Of a DNA stretch of 12,524 bases, positions 1 through 6,248 are shown one piece after another (position 1 is the stretch's first letter; the number at the start of each line of letters is the position of its first letter). The position numbers and the translations under genes were made by a program. Source of the stretch: Chitinophagaceae bacterium UBA4857 (GTDB lineage: Bacteria; Bacteroidota; Bacteroidia; Chitinophagales; Chitinophagaceae). The notes under the pieces are model-generated. The model was not told the DNA's origin, made no database searches, and saw only the letters and a program-made list of their open reading frames with translations. The DNA is taken from positions 1 to 12,524 of the forward strand of contig DHEF01000050.1 in assembly GCA_002399735.1 (NCBI GenBank), in the 5' to 3' direction.

Positions 1-74
1 GGTGGTCCTGCATTAACGCGAAGCATCAATGAAGCTAATCCAATAACTAATATCGAATTAATTCTATTGAACAT
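1..74 (-). CDS. Possible 5' end of a leftward membrane or exported protein (partial)
   Basis: Reading leftward from an ATG at 74-72, the frame stays open to the window edge and gives about 24 residues beginning MFNRINSILVIGLASLML. This is a short basic start followed by a hydrophobic stretch, as in a signal peptide or first membrane segment. No family can be named from so little. A competing reading is the plus-strand frame open from base 1 to a TAA at 109-111, about 36 residues of mixed composition, which could be the 3' end of a rightward gene. I prefer the leftward reading because of its N-terminal hydrophobic core, but no clear promoter lies in front of it, so confidence is low. Confidence 0.3.
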   Translation of the reverse strand, partial: MFNRINSILVIGLASLMLRVNAGP

Positions 75-123
75 TCCCGAAAAGCAAAACAGGTCATGTA
101 AAAACTTCTAAACGAGGCTAACC

Positions 124-191
124 CTTTTTACTTTTTACTTTTGAATTTTTAATTACCACATCAGCATATTTAGTCCAATTAGCACATTCAT
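124..191. repeat. Short tandem repeats: 4 x 7-bp CTTTTTA array followed by degenerate 9-bp units
   Basis: Bases 124-151 split into four consecutive heptamers with consensus CTTTTTA: two perfect copies, then CTTTTGA and ATTTTTA. Directly after it, about 155-191 can be read as degenerate 9-10-bp units ending in CAG, TAG, TAG and CAT. The array is intergenic and not part of any plausible reading frame. Confidence 0.6.
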
Positions 192-286
192 CTTCCTCTG
201 CTTTATGCGTTAAGCCTTTACGCTGTATAAGATACATCAAATTTAACGGTAATAAAAAAACGGGTATTTCTATATAACTGCAATAT

Positions 287-321
287 TTTGTTTTTCCTTT
301 TATCGGGCTTTTGTATCTTTA
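287..321 (+). promoter_or_regulatory. Candidate Bacteroidota-type promoter for the operon at 348
   Basis: A TTTG at 287-290 and TATCTTTA at 314-321 are separated by 23 bp. The known Bacteroidota sigma-ABfr pattern is TTTG/TTG, 17-23 bp, then TAnnTTTG; here the last base of the -7 element is A instead of G and the spacing is at the long end. The start codon lies 26 nt downstream, giving a short leader. The same TATCTTTA octamer occurs upstream of scoA. Confidence 0.45.
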
Positions 322-347
322 AACCTGCTAAATTATAGCACAACCTT

Positions 348-2387
348 ATGCCTGTACCTACCATTAAAAATATTATTCTTTTATTGGGATTTGTTGCTTT
401 TCCTATTTTACAAGCTTTCAGCCAAAGCCTCAACGGGCAAAAAATAATGGTTGGTGCCGATGCGCCTGCTTTTGTTGTATTTAACGATGATATTGTAAAT
501 GCCGAATTTAATACTGCCGACGGCAGTAAGTTTTATGCTTTAAAAAGCCGTAGCGATAAATCGATGTCCATTACTTTTCAGCAGGATAGTAAGGATGCGC
601 CAAACAATGTGGGCCTCACCATACAGGAAGGCAAACGCAGCCACTACCTGATTATTAGCTTTAATAAAAACTACGATATAAACAAAGACCCTTCTCTCTG
701 GTACGATTTTGCCAACCTGAAGGAGCTTAAAAAAATAGCCGACCGCCAAAAAGCCAGCAATAAAGAAGAACTGGCCAAACTGGAACAGGAGCAGGAGTTG
801 GAACGTCAGCAGCAGGTAAAAGACAGGGAAAAAGAAGCCACTGCATCAAAAAAACAACAGGAAGCAGATGCGGCCAAACGTAAAAAAGAAATTGAAGATG
901 CCGGCAAAAAAGATATTGCCCAACAGGCCGAAAATGAAAAAAAACTAGCGAAGGCGAAAGAGGAAGAAAAGAAAAAAGACGAGGAACGTAAAAAGGCAGA
1001 AGCTGCCGCTAAAGCGCAGGATGATGAACGCAAAAAAATTGAGGCTCTTTTAAAACAGGAAGAAGAATCTAACAAACTAGCGACAGAAAAAAATAAAAAA
1101 CAATTAGAAGAAGAACGTAAAAAAGCTGAAGCTGCTGCTAAAGCAAGAGACGAGGAAGAAAAAAGAATATTAGCTGCAGCAGCTAAGAAAAAAGAAGAAG
1201 AAGATAAAGCCAGACAAGCTGCTTTATTAAAACAACAGGAAGAAGATAAGAAATTAGCAGAAGCTGCTGCCAAAAAGAAAGATAAGGAAGACAAAGAACT
1301 GGCAGCGCAGTTAGCAAAAATGCAGGAAGACGAACGCAAAAAAGCCGAAGCTGCTGCTAAAAAGAAACGTGAGGAAGAAGATAAAAAAGAAGCGGCCCTG
1401 GCTCAGGCTCGTATAGACGCTGCAAAAAAGAAAGAGGAAGAAGACCGTAAGAAAAAAGAACAGGAGGAGGCTGTGGCCAAAGCTGCTGCTAAAAAACGTG
1501 AAGAGGACAGGCTGAAAGCGGAAGACCTGGAAAATAAACGTATTGCTGCCGAAAAGAAAAAAGCGGATGATTTAGTTAAAGCCGAAGCTAAACGAAAAGA
1601 AGAAGAACGTAAACTGGCCGAAGCCGTGGCTAAAGCAAAAGCAGAACAAGAACGTAAGAAAAAAGAACACGAAGAAGCCCTTGCACGCCTGAAACAAATA
1701 GAAGAGGAAAAAGAAAAAGCAAAAAGAGAAAAAGCTTATTCAAGGGCAGGCTTGTGGGAGCGTTATGGCAGTAAAGGCATTAATGTATTTGATCCGCCAA
1801 GAATGCAAATGGATTACTGGAATGCCGATTGTTACCTGATGGCCGATACTATTAAAAATTATAAATATGCCATGGACCTGATTGCCAAACCGGCAAACCT
1901 GAACATTGCATCGGAAAAAGTAGTGAATGGCGGTGTATCACTTACTTTGGAGAATATCTCATTCAGCGAGGCAAATGCTTATTTTAAAATTAAGGTTGCC
2001 AATAAAAGCAAGGAAGACTTTTTAATGGGTGCTACCATGGTGTATTGGTACAACGAAGACGGCAGTCCTAAAAAAATATTGAAACTTAGTTATATGACTT
2101 ACCTGCAAATGATGCCGATAGTGCCGCCGGGCCAGGAGCAACATATTGTATTGGTAATACGTAATGCTGCCATACATGACAATGAACTGGTAAATATTAA
2201 TATTAGCGAACGCAGACCGGAGAAAGAAAAACTGGATATTGTATTAGAAGGCAAAACATATAACAAAGAGCAGTTTAAAAATGCCAAGCCCATTGTAATT
2301 GATACCATCGAAAGTGTTAAGGATAACGCCATTGAGCAACCCACCGAAAAAGGAAAGAAGAAAAAGGGTAAGAAGAAAAAAAATTAA
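348..2387 (+). CDS. Exported protein with a ~340-residue charged helical spacer between two TraN/DUF4138-like end domains
   Basis: The 679-residue product starts with a signal peptide (hydrophobic core at residues 8-24, likely cut after Ser25 to leave Gln26). Residues 30-120 form a small beta-rich domain. Residues 123-463 are almost entirely Lys/Glu/Ala/Arg/Gln with no proline or glycine over long stretches, so a continuous helix, coiled coil or single alpha-helix is expected, in composition like TolA domain II. Residues 466-640 form a second ordered domain, with a beta stretch around 528-556 (YFKIKVANKS) and 590-620. The tail is Lys-rich. By eye the two end domains resemble the N- and C-halves of the conjugative-transposon protein TraN (DUF4138, VirB9/CagX-like), but this is a remote, unaligned impression. 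The protein should be periplasmic or attached to the outer membrane. The next gene, a lytic transglycosylase, starts 3 nt after the stop, so a shared role in the cell envelope is likely. It could equally be an envelope structural or tethering protein. Its function is unknown. Confidence 0.85.
   Translation: MPVPTIKNIILLLGFVAFPILQAFSQSLNGQKIMVGADAPAFVVFNDDIVNAEFNTADGSKFYALKSRSDKSMSITFQQDSKDAPNNVGLTIQEGKRSHYLIISFNKNYDINKDPSLWYDFANLKELKKIADRQKASNKEELAKLEQEQELERQQQVKDREKEATASKKQQEADAAKRKKEIEDAGKKDIAQQAENEKKLAKAKEEEKKKDEERKKAEAAAKAQDDERKKIEALLKQEEESNKLATEKNKKQLEEERKKAEAAAKARDEEEKRILAAAAKKKEEEDKARQAALLKQQEEDKKLAEAAAKKKDKEDKELAAQLAKMQEDERKKAEAAAKKKREEEDKKEAALAQARIDAAKKKEEEDRKKKEQEEAVAKAAAKKREEDRLKAEDLENKRIAAEKKKADDLVKAEAKRKEEERKLAEAVAKAKAEQERKKKEHEEALARLKQIEEEKEKAKREKAYSRAGLWERYGSKGINVFDPPRMQMDYWNADCYLMADTIKNYKYAMDLIAKPANLNIASEKVVNGGVSLTLENISFSEANAYFKIKVANKSKEDFLMGATMVYWYNEDGSPKKILKLSYMTYLQMMPIVPPGQEQHIVLVIRNAAIHDNELVNINISERRPEKEKLDIVLEGKTYNKEQFKNAKPIVIDTIESVKDNAIEQPTEKGKKKKGKKKKN
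984..1361 (+). repeat. Internal helical repeat ERKKAEAAAK (three copies)
   Basis: Within the helical spacer of the 348-2387 protein, the peptide ERKKAEAAAK recurs at residues 213-222, 256-265 and 329-338, spaced 43 and 73 residues apart. Many partial variants (KKEEEDK, AAAKKK) lie between them. The codons of the copies differ (gcagaagctgccgct against gctgaagctgctgct), so the copies are old or have been selected at protein level rather than freshly duplicated. Confidence 0.65.
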
Positions 2388-2390
2388 TTC

Positions 2391-3479
2391 ATGTTAGCGG
2401 GCATTAAGAAATATATCAGCATCTGCATTATTGTTTTAGGTATTGTACTAATCACCGGTAATAAACTAACCGCACAACACAGTGTGTTTTTTTGTGGCGA
2501 ACGTATACCGCTTGAAAAAACTTTTGTAGCCGATAAACTGATGAATATTATCCGTAAGCAGGTGCCACTGGTTAATATGAAATCCTTAAGGGCTAGAACC
2601 GAAACTTATTTTCCCATTGTAGTAAAATATTTAAAGCTTTTTAATATACCAGAAGATTTAAAGTACCTGCCCATTGTAGAAAGTGCGTTCATGTCATCGG
2701 TACGGTCCCATGCTGGCGCACATGGGTTTTGGCAAATTATGCCCGGCACTGCCACACAATACGGATTGGTGATGAATGATGTAGTGGATGAAAGAGAAGA
2801 TATTTTTAAAGCCAGTGAAGTGGGTTGCAAGTTGCTTCGCTTTCATTATGATTTTTATAAAAAACGTTACCAGGTGGGTTCCTGGGTTTTGGCAGCCGCT
2901 GCCTATAATAACGGTGTAGGTAATATTGATAAAGCCATTAAACGGCAGGGTACCGATTATTTTTCGATGAATTTGAATACGGAAACCGCCGCCTATGTAT
3001 ACAAGATTATTGCAGTAAAAGAACTATTTGAATACCCTGAAATTTACAATAAGAGCTTTGGTTATAATGTTTTTGCCACCGACAAACCGGTTAAGGCAAA
3101 AATTGGCGGCGATGAAAATGATGCAGCTTTTACTAAAATGCAGTTGGATGTTAGTGAAACAGAATCAAAATCTTTAGAAGTAGTGAAGCCAGCAAAGTAT
3201 GTTCCGGCAAAAATTATTGGAACCTATAAAAAATTTAAAGATGGCAACCTGGTTAAGATAGAACTGGAACAGGATATGACTACACCTTTAGGATTTTCTA
3301 AAAAGGGTTATACTTTCAGCGTTCCGGGATGGATTATTGATGACCGCGTATTTGTTGACCTTGGTTATGGCCACGACCTTACCCTTTGCGATATGGGGCT
3401 GCAAAAAGGAATTGCATTAAGTGATTTAAAAGGAAAGAAGCCAAGTGTAATGTTAAGAAATACAGGATACAGTGATTGA
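2391..3479 (+). CDS. MltD-type lytic transglycosylase (SLT domain), exported
   Basis: The 362-residue product is a peptidoglycan-cleaving lytic transglycosylase acting in the periplasm on the MurNAc-GlcNAc bond. A signal peptide spans residues 1-28 (TA|Q cut, Gln29 first). The SLT domain covers about 60-215. It has the catalytic-glutamate motif LPIVESAF with Glu97, the GFWQIMPGTA motif at 112-121, and AAAYNNGVGN at 169-178, which matches the family's AYNxGxG. This order is that of MltD-like family 1 enzymes. Unlike E. coli MltD, no LysM cell-wall-binding repeats are visible; residues 230-362 are a different C-terminal region that I do not recognise. The start lies 3 nt after the upstream stop, indicating an operon and probably translational coupling. 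The gene converges on the leftward gene ending at 3537. Confidence 0.88.
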   Translation: MLAGIKKYISICIIVLGIVLITGNKLTAQHSVFFCGERIPLEKTFVADKLMNIIRKQVPLVNMKSLRARTETYFPIVVKYLKLFNIPEDLKYLPIVESAFMSSVRSHAGAHGFWQIMPGTATQYGLVMNDVVDEREDIFKASEVGCKLLRFHYDFYKKRYQVGSWVLAAAAYNNGVGNIDKAIKRQGTDYFSMNLNTETAAYVYKIIAVKELFEYPEIYNKSFGYNVFATDKPVKAKIGGDENDAAFTKMQLDVSETESKSLEVVKPAKYVPAKIIGTYKKFKDGNLVKIELEQDMTTPLGFSKKGYTFSVPGWIIDDRVFVDLGYGHDLTLCDMGLQKGIALSDLKGKKPSVMLRNTGYSD

Positions 3480-3484
3480 TGAGC

Positions 3485-3513
3485 TAATTTGATAATTTGT
3501 CTATTCGTTAATG
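3485..3513. repeat. Degenerate ~8-bp TAATTTG tandem repeat
   Basis: TAATTTG occurs at 3485-3491 and again at 3493-3499, an 8-bp period, followed by decayed units TATTCG (3502-3507) and TTAATG (3508-3513). The repeat begins 6 nt after the stop codon of the lytic transglycosylase and fills part of the 57-nt convergent gap. Confidence 0.5.
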
Positions 3514-3536
3514 TTGTTGGTGTAAGTGTGTAATTT

Positions 3537-4139
3537 TTACTTATTTTTTTGACGGATGTAAAATGTATTATTAATCCAGATACCATTTTTATCCGGTCTA
3601 ATTATATAGTCTTGCCGTAATGTCCCCTTTACAAAGTAGATATAGTTTCCGTTCTTTTCTACACGGTCATACAACTCTTTTTTCTTTATTTCGGGTATAC
3701 CGTTGGGGGATTTATTACCATTATTCGTTATACTGCCGTTGGCATTGCTGTCTGCTATATCAGGAGGAGTAAAAAAGCTAAACCCCATGTAATCAAAGTC
3801 AATCATTTTTGTTTTCGCAATGTATATGTTTCCCGACTTTGTAAAACGTCCATTGTATGTTATAAAACCACCGTCAGATGCGGAATAGGATTTTACGGTA
3901 TCTGTGAACCAAACAGGACTTTTGTTTACCGTAATCTGTCCGCCTTTAAGTGTTACGTTCACTTCAAAAAACCATTTTTCTTTTGGGAAAGAATCAATAC
4001 CATAGAAATATATGTTGCCCGTTGAGTCAATTGACAAACCATTTAACTCAAGAGCTTTATAGTTGCCGTCAATAATTTGTGCCTTTCCGATGTTGTTTAA
4101 TAAAGCTAACAGTAGGCTTAACAGTATTGATTTAAACAT
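3537..4139 (-). CDS. Exported protein of unknown function
   Basis: The product is 200 residues. Residues 1-20 form a signal peptide (MFK, then a Leu-rich core; KA|Q cut with Gln21 first). The mature protein alternates Gly/Asn turns with short beta stretches (NIYFYGI, EVNVTLKGG, GNIYIAKT, NYIYFVKG), so a beta-rich periplasmic or surface domain is likely. An Asn/Ser/Gly-rich low-complexity segment at about 130-148 suggests a linker. No cysteine, catalytic motif or family was recognised. It lies downstream of the cmoA pair but has its own candidate promoter, so it need not belong to that operon. Confidence 0.72.
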   Translation of the reverse strand: MFKSILLSLLLALLNNIGKAQIIDGNYKALELNGLSIDSTGNIYFYGIDSFPKEKWFFEVNVTLKGGQITVNKSPVWFTDTVKSYSASDGGFITYNGRFTKSGNIYIAKTKMIDFDYMGFSFFTPPDIADSNANGSITNNGNKSPNGIPEIKKKELYDRVEKNGNYIYFVKGTLRQDYIIRPDKNGIWINNTFYIRQKNK

Positions 4140-4156
4140 TTTAAGTATTTAAAATC

Positions 4157-4185
4157 TAAAGCTATATCAGCAACATATATACAAA
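4157..4185 (-). promoter_or_regulatory. Candidate promoter for the exported protein at 4139
   Basis: On the minus strand TTTG (4185-4182) and TAGCTTTA (4164-4157) are 17 bp apart. This fits the Bacteroidota -33/-7 pattern except for A as the last -7 base. The start codon at 4139 is 17 nt downstream, giving a leader of roughly 10 nt. The element begins right after the stop codon of the preceding methyltransferase gene. Confidence 0.45.
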
Positions 4186-4911
4186 TTATTTATCCGTAAA
4201 CTTCCCTGTCTTTTTTAAATACCTGATAAGAATATAAATTAATACCAGCACCCCTAAGCTTACACCAATGGCAATATTACGGGTAGTTTCATCGTAGCCG
4301 GTTAGGTTAGGGTAGTTAATTAACAACAATAATACTATACCGCATAACCATATAAACTGGGTGGTATGTTCACGTAATATCCAGCGTTTCCAGTTAAACT
4401 CCATTTCAGAAAAAGTTTTACCAATGCCCGATAAGTTAGGAATCCAACGGTTTACTTTTTTGCAGTACTCATCAAAGCCGGGTCCGAATTTAGAACGCAA
4501 AAAGTTTTCTTCGGCCAATACAATTGCCTGATAAATAAATAAAAACAAAGGCATCATAATGCCCACATAAATTAACGAGTTGGCCAATATGCCCACACCC
4601 AATAACATTAAAATATTACCCACATACAATGGATTACGGCAATGTTTAAAAATACCTTCGGTTACCAAACCGTCAGCATAAGGTTTACCCTCTTTACCGC
4701 CGCGTACAATGTACGCAAGGCCAATGGTGGCACCGCGTATGCCCTGACCAGTACAAGTAATAACCAGGCCTAGTATAATAGGCCATAAGTAATAGTTGCT
4801 GCCAAATACTTCGGGCGAAAAAAGCGGTGGGGAAGGAACAAATAAAATAGCATAAAATAGTATAAATATCAGGTTACGATATTTAAAAAAGAAGTTGCCA
4901 ATGGAAACCAT
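4186..4911 (-). CDS. Integral-membrane methyltransferase, isoprenylcysteine/phospholipid type (ICMT/PEMT family)
   Basis: The 241-residue product is strongly hydrophobic, with likely membrane segments near residues 12-29, 43-66, 97-118, 119-134, 183-199 and 211-231. The family core is visible: a loop with TEGIFKHCRNPLYVGN (84-99), the RNPxYxG motif that binds S-adenosylmethionine, and the C-terminal half AEENFLRSKFGPGFDEYCKKVNRWIP (133-158), matching EExxLxxxFGxxYxxYxxxVxRxxP. Members methylate lipids, prenyl-cysteines or other small hydrophobic targets; the substrate here cannot be read from the sequence. The two extra C-terminal segments (183-231) lie beyond the usual core. The start is 10 nt behind the cmoA stop, so the two genes are probably co-transcribed. 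Confidence 0.85.
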   Translation of the reverse strand: MVSIGNFFFKYRNLIFILFYAILFVPSPPLFSPEVFGSNYYLWPIILGLVITCTGQGIRGATIGLAYIVRGGKEGKPYADGLVTEGIFKHCRNPLYVGNILMLLGVGILANSLIYVGIMMPLFLFIYQAIVLAEENFLRSKFGPGFDEYCKKVNRWIPNLSGIGKTFSEMEFNWKRWILREHTTQFIWLCGIVLLLLINYPNLTGYDETTRNIAIGVSLGVLVLIYILIRYLKKTGKFTDK

Positions 4912-4921
4912 AAAGTGTAGA

Positions 4922-5653
4922 TTATTTTATTGCTATAATGCCTGTAAAGTTATACCACTTGAAAAATATTTCTGTATGCGAGAAGCCTACTTCTTTTAAC
5001 AATAGCAGGTTTTCGGAAAGTTTGTAAGGAATTAAAACATTTTCCAACGCTTCACGTTTTTGCGATATTTCTAATTCGCTGTAATTGTTGCGGCGTTTGT
5101 AATTGTAATAGTATTCAATAAAGTCGCGGTTAAAACGGCTTTCTTCGCCTAATATTTTTTCTACCAATATTAAAGCGCCACCGGGGTTCATGCCGGCCAC
5201 AATACGTTTTAATAATTGCTCACGGTATAACGGGCGAACAAATTGTAAGGTTAAACAAAGTACTACTACAGAGGCATTGTTAATGGTAAAGTCTTTCCCT
5301 AAATCGGCACATTGTAGTTCATATTCACGGTCAAATTGCAGCTCTTTTAATTTTGCATCGCATTTATTCAGCATTTCCTGGGAATCATCAATACCCACAA
5401 ACTTTACACTCTTGGCCACCATTGGATCCATGCTAATTAAAGTGCTACCGGTTGAACAGCCCAGGTCATATACCGATGAGCCTTCCACAGCGTGGCTTCC
5501 GGCTAACTCAGCAATCATACGTTGCATCTCCAGGTAATAAGGTACCGATCGGCTAACCATGTCGTCAAAAACCTGGGCGACTTGCGCTCCAAACTTAAAA
5601 TCGCTCGATTTTTCTATTTTTTCGCTAAAAAACACATCTTTGTTTTCTACCAT
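4922..5653 (-). CDS. cmoA: Carboxy-S-adenosyl-L-methionine synthase CmoA
   Basis: The 243-residue product closely follows the CmoA pattern known from E. coli, in length and throughout. The start has a DxxFSxxI..xxDFxF..xVAxVFxDMxxRSVPxY stretch (6-40). The SAM-binding motif I is VYDLGCSTGS (61-70), the acidic motif is GIDDSQEM (87-94), and LTLQFVRP lies at 134-141. NPGGALILVEK lies at 156-166 and the diagnostic YSELEISQKR at 191-200, whose Arg200 corresponds to the carboxylate-binding arginine of E. coli CmoA. CmoA makes carboxy-SAM from SAM and prephenate; CmoB uses it to form 5-oxyacetyl-uridine at tRNA wobble position 34. No cmoB lies in this window. The next gene in the operon is a membrane methyltransferase. 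Transcription probably starts in the 53-nt gap shared with the divergent gene at 5707, where TAATTTTA (5687-5680) is a weak -7 candidate. Confidence 0.92.
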   Translation of the reverse strand: MVENKDVFFSEKIEKSSDFKFGAQVAQVFDDMVSRSVPYYLEMQRMIAELAGSHAVEGSSVYDLGCSTGSTLISMDPMVAKSVKFVGIDDSQEMLNKCDAKLKELQFDREYELQCADLGKDFTINNASVVVLCLTLQFVRPLYREQLLKRIVAGMNPGGALILVEKILGEESRFNRDFIEYYYNYKRRNNYSELEISQKREALENVLIPYKLSENLLLLKEVGFSHTEIFFKWYNFTGIIAIK

Positions 5654-5706
5654 AACTTGTCGTAATTTTTTCGACCCACTAAAATTAAAGTATTATAACA
5701 TACAGT

Positions 5707-6060
5707 ATGAAAAAAATATACCACTTAGCAAATTGCACCACCTGTCAGGCTATAATTAAAGACACGGGCATAGCCAACAAAAATTTTGCCATGCAGGATA
5801 TAAGAACCGAAAAAATAACCCCTGCGCAACTGGACGAAATGAAAAAACTGGCCGGTAGTTACGAGGCATTGTTTAGCAGACGGGCATTAAAATACAAGGA
5901 ACTGGGCCTGAAAGACAAAAAACTCACCGAAAATGATTACAAAAAGTTAATATTGGAAGAAGATACTTTTTTAAAACGTCCGGTGGTAATAATAGATAAA
6001 CAGATTTTTATAGGCAGCGAAAAAAAGAATGTGGCAGCTTTAAAGGAAGCGGTAAATTAA
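5707..6060 (+). CDS. ArsC/Spx-family thioredoxin-fold protein
   Basis: The 117-residue cytosolic product has the ArsC/Spx/YffB layout. It begins with a beta strand and the active site HLANCTTCQ (7-15), in which Cys10 and Cys13 form a CxxC as in Bacillus Spx. A segment LFSRRALKYKELGL (55-68) follows, then LKRPVVIIDKQIFIGS (89-104), where Arg91-Pro92 matches the family's RP motif. Length and spacing are normal. Spx binds RNA polymerase under disulphide stress, whereas ArsC reduces arsenate using one cysteine and glutathione or glutaredoxin. The C-terminal-side partners cannot be judged here, and no arsenic genes (arsB, arsR, acr3) are nearby. A redox or reductase role of unknown target is the safest call. 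The gene is divergent from cmoA. Confidence 0.82.
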   Translation: MKKIYHLANCTTCQAIIKDTGIANKNFAMQDIRTEKITPAQLDEMKKLAGSYEALFSRRALKYKELGLKDKKLTENDYKKLILEEDTFLKRPVVIIDKQIFIGSEKKNVAALKEAVN

Positions 6061-6248
6061 TTTTTTTGTTGCCAGCTACAGTTACCTTGATTGATCGTCC
6101 CTTGCAATCCGATAGAATTGGTGTTAATTTATTTCCTGTGGAAATGAATTTAATATTACCTGTTCGACAACATTAACACTGATGAACAAAAAACGGCATT
6201 ACTAACCATGTTAATAATGCCGTTGATATATTTCGAAAAACAAAACAC
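6061..6248. other. Convergent intergenic region with two hairpins
   Basis: This gap between the ArsC/Spx-like gene and the DUF4197 gene contains no plausible gene. A hairpin at 6126-6150 has an 11-bp stem with one G-T wobble (core ATTTCC/GGAAAT) and a 3-nt loop, but no T-tract follows on either side. An overlapping 8-bp inverted repeat, GTGTTAAT (6121-6128) and ATTAACAC (6172-6179), could fold alternatively. The intrinsic terminator at 6188-6224 is listed separately. Confidence 0.55.
6188..6224 (-). terminator. Intrinsic terminator of the DUF4197 gene
   Basis: AACGGCATTA (6192-6201) pairs perfectly with TAATGCCGTT (6215-6224). After one mismatch, TAAC (6203-6206) pairs with GTTA (6210-6213), leaving a 3-nt loop. 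Read leftward, the hairpin is followed by six T residues (plus-strand A run at 6188-6193). It lies 24 nt after the stop codon at 6249. On the plus strand no T-run follows, so it should mainly serve the leftward gene. Confidence 0.85.

Larger units (their letters stand above)
75..347. other. Gene-free left intergenic region with repeats, a near-palindrome and a promoter
   Basis: I see no convincing gene between the left-edge fragment and the ATG at 348. The region holds a 4 x 7-bp array (124-151) running directly into degenerate 9-bp units (about 155-191). It also holds a near-palindrome at 207-223, in which GCGTTAAG and CTTTACGC flank a single C with one mismatch, and a promoter just upstream of the gene at 348. 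The leftward frame at 433-218 is a shadow of that gene's start. Confidence 0.6.

Noticed and set aside
806..1339. 177-codon minus-strand frame
   Set aside because: It is the antisense of Lys/Glu-rich coding sequence, which reads as Ser/Phe/Leu-rich nonsense. The plus-strand protein is far better supported.
2376..2405. Run of eight A before the stop of the 348 gene as a slippery site fusing it to the transglycosylase
   Set aside because: In the -1 frame a stop follows at 2405-2407, so no fusion protein would form. The A-run simply encodes the Lys-rich tail.
3530..3550. Possible terminator after the lytic transglycosylase: GTAA-ttt-TTAC followed by a T-rich run
   Set aside because: The stem is only 4 bp and AT-rich, too weak to call. 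It also overlaps the stop codon of the convergent gene.
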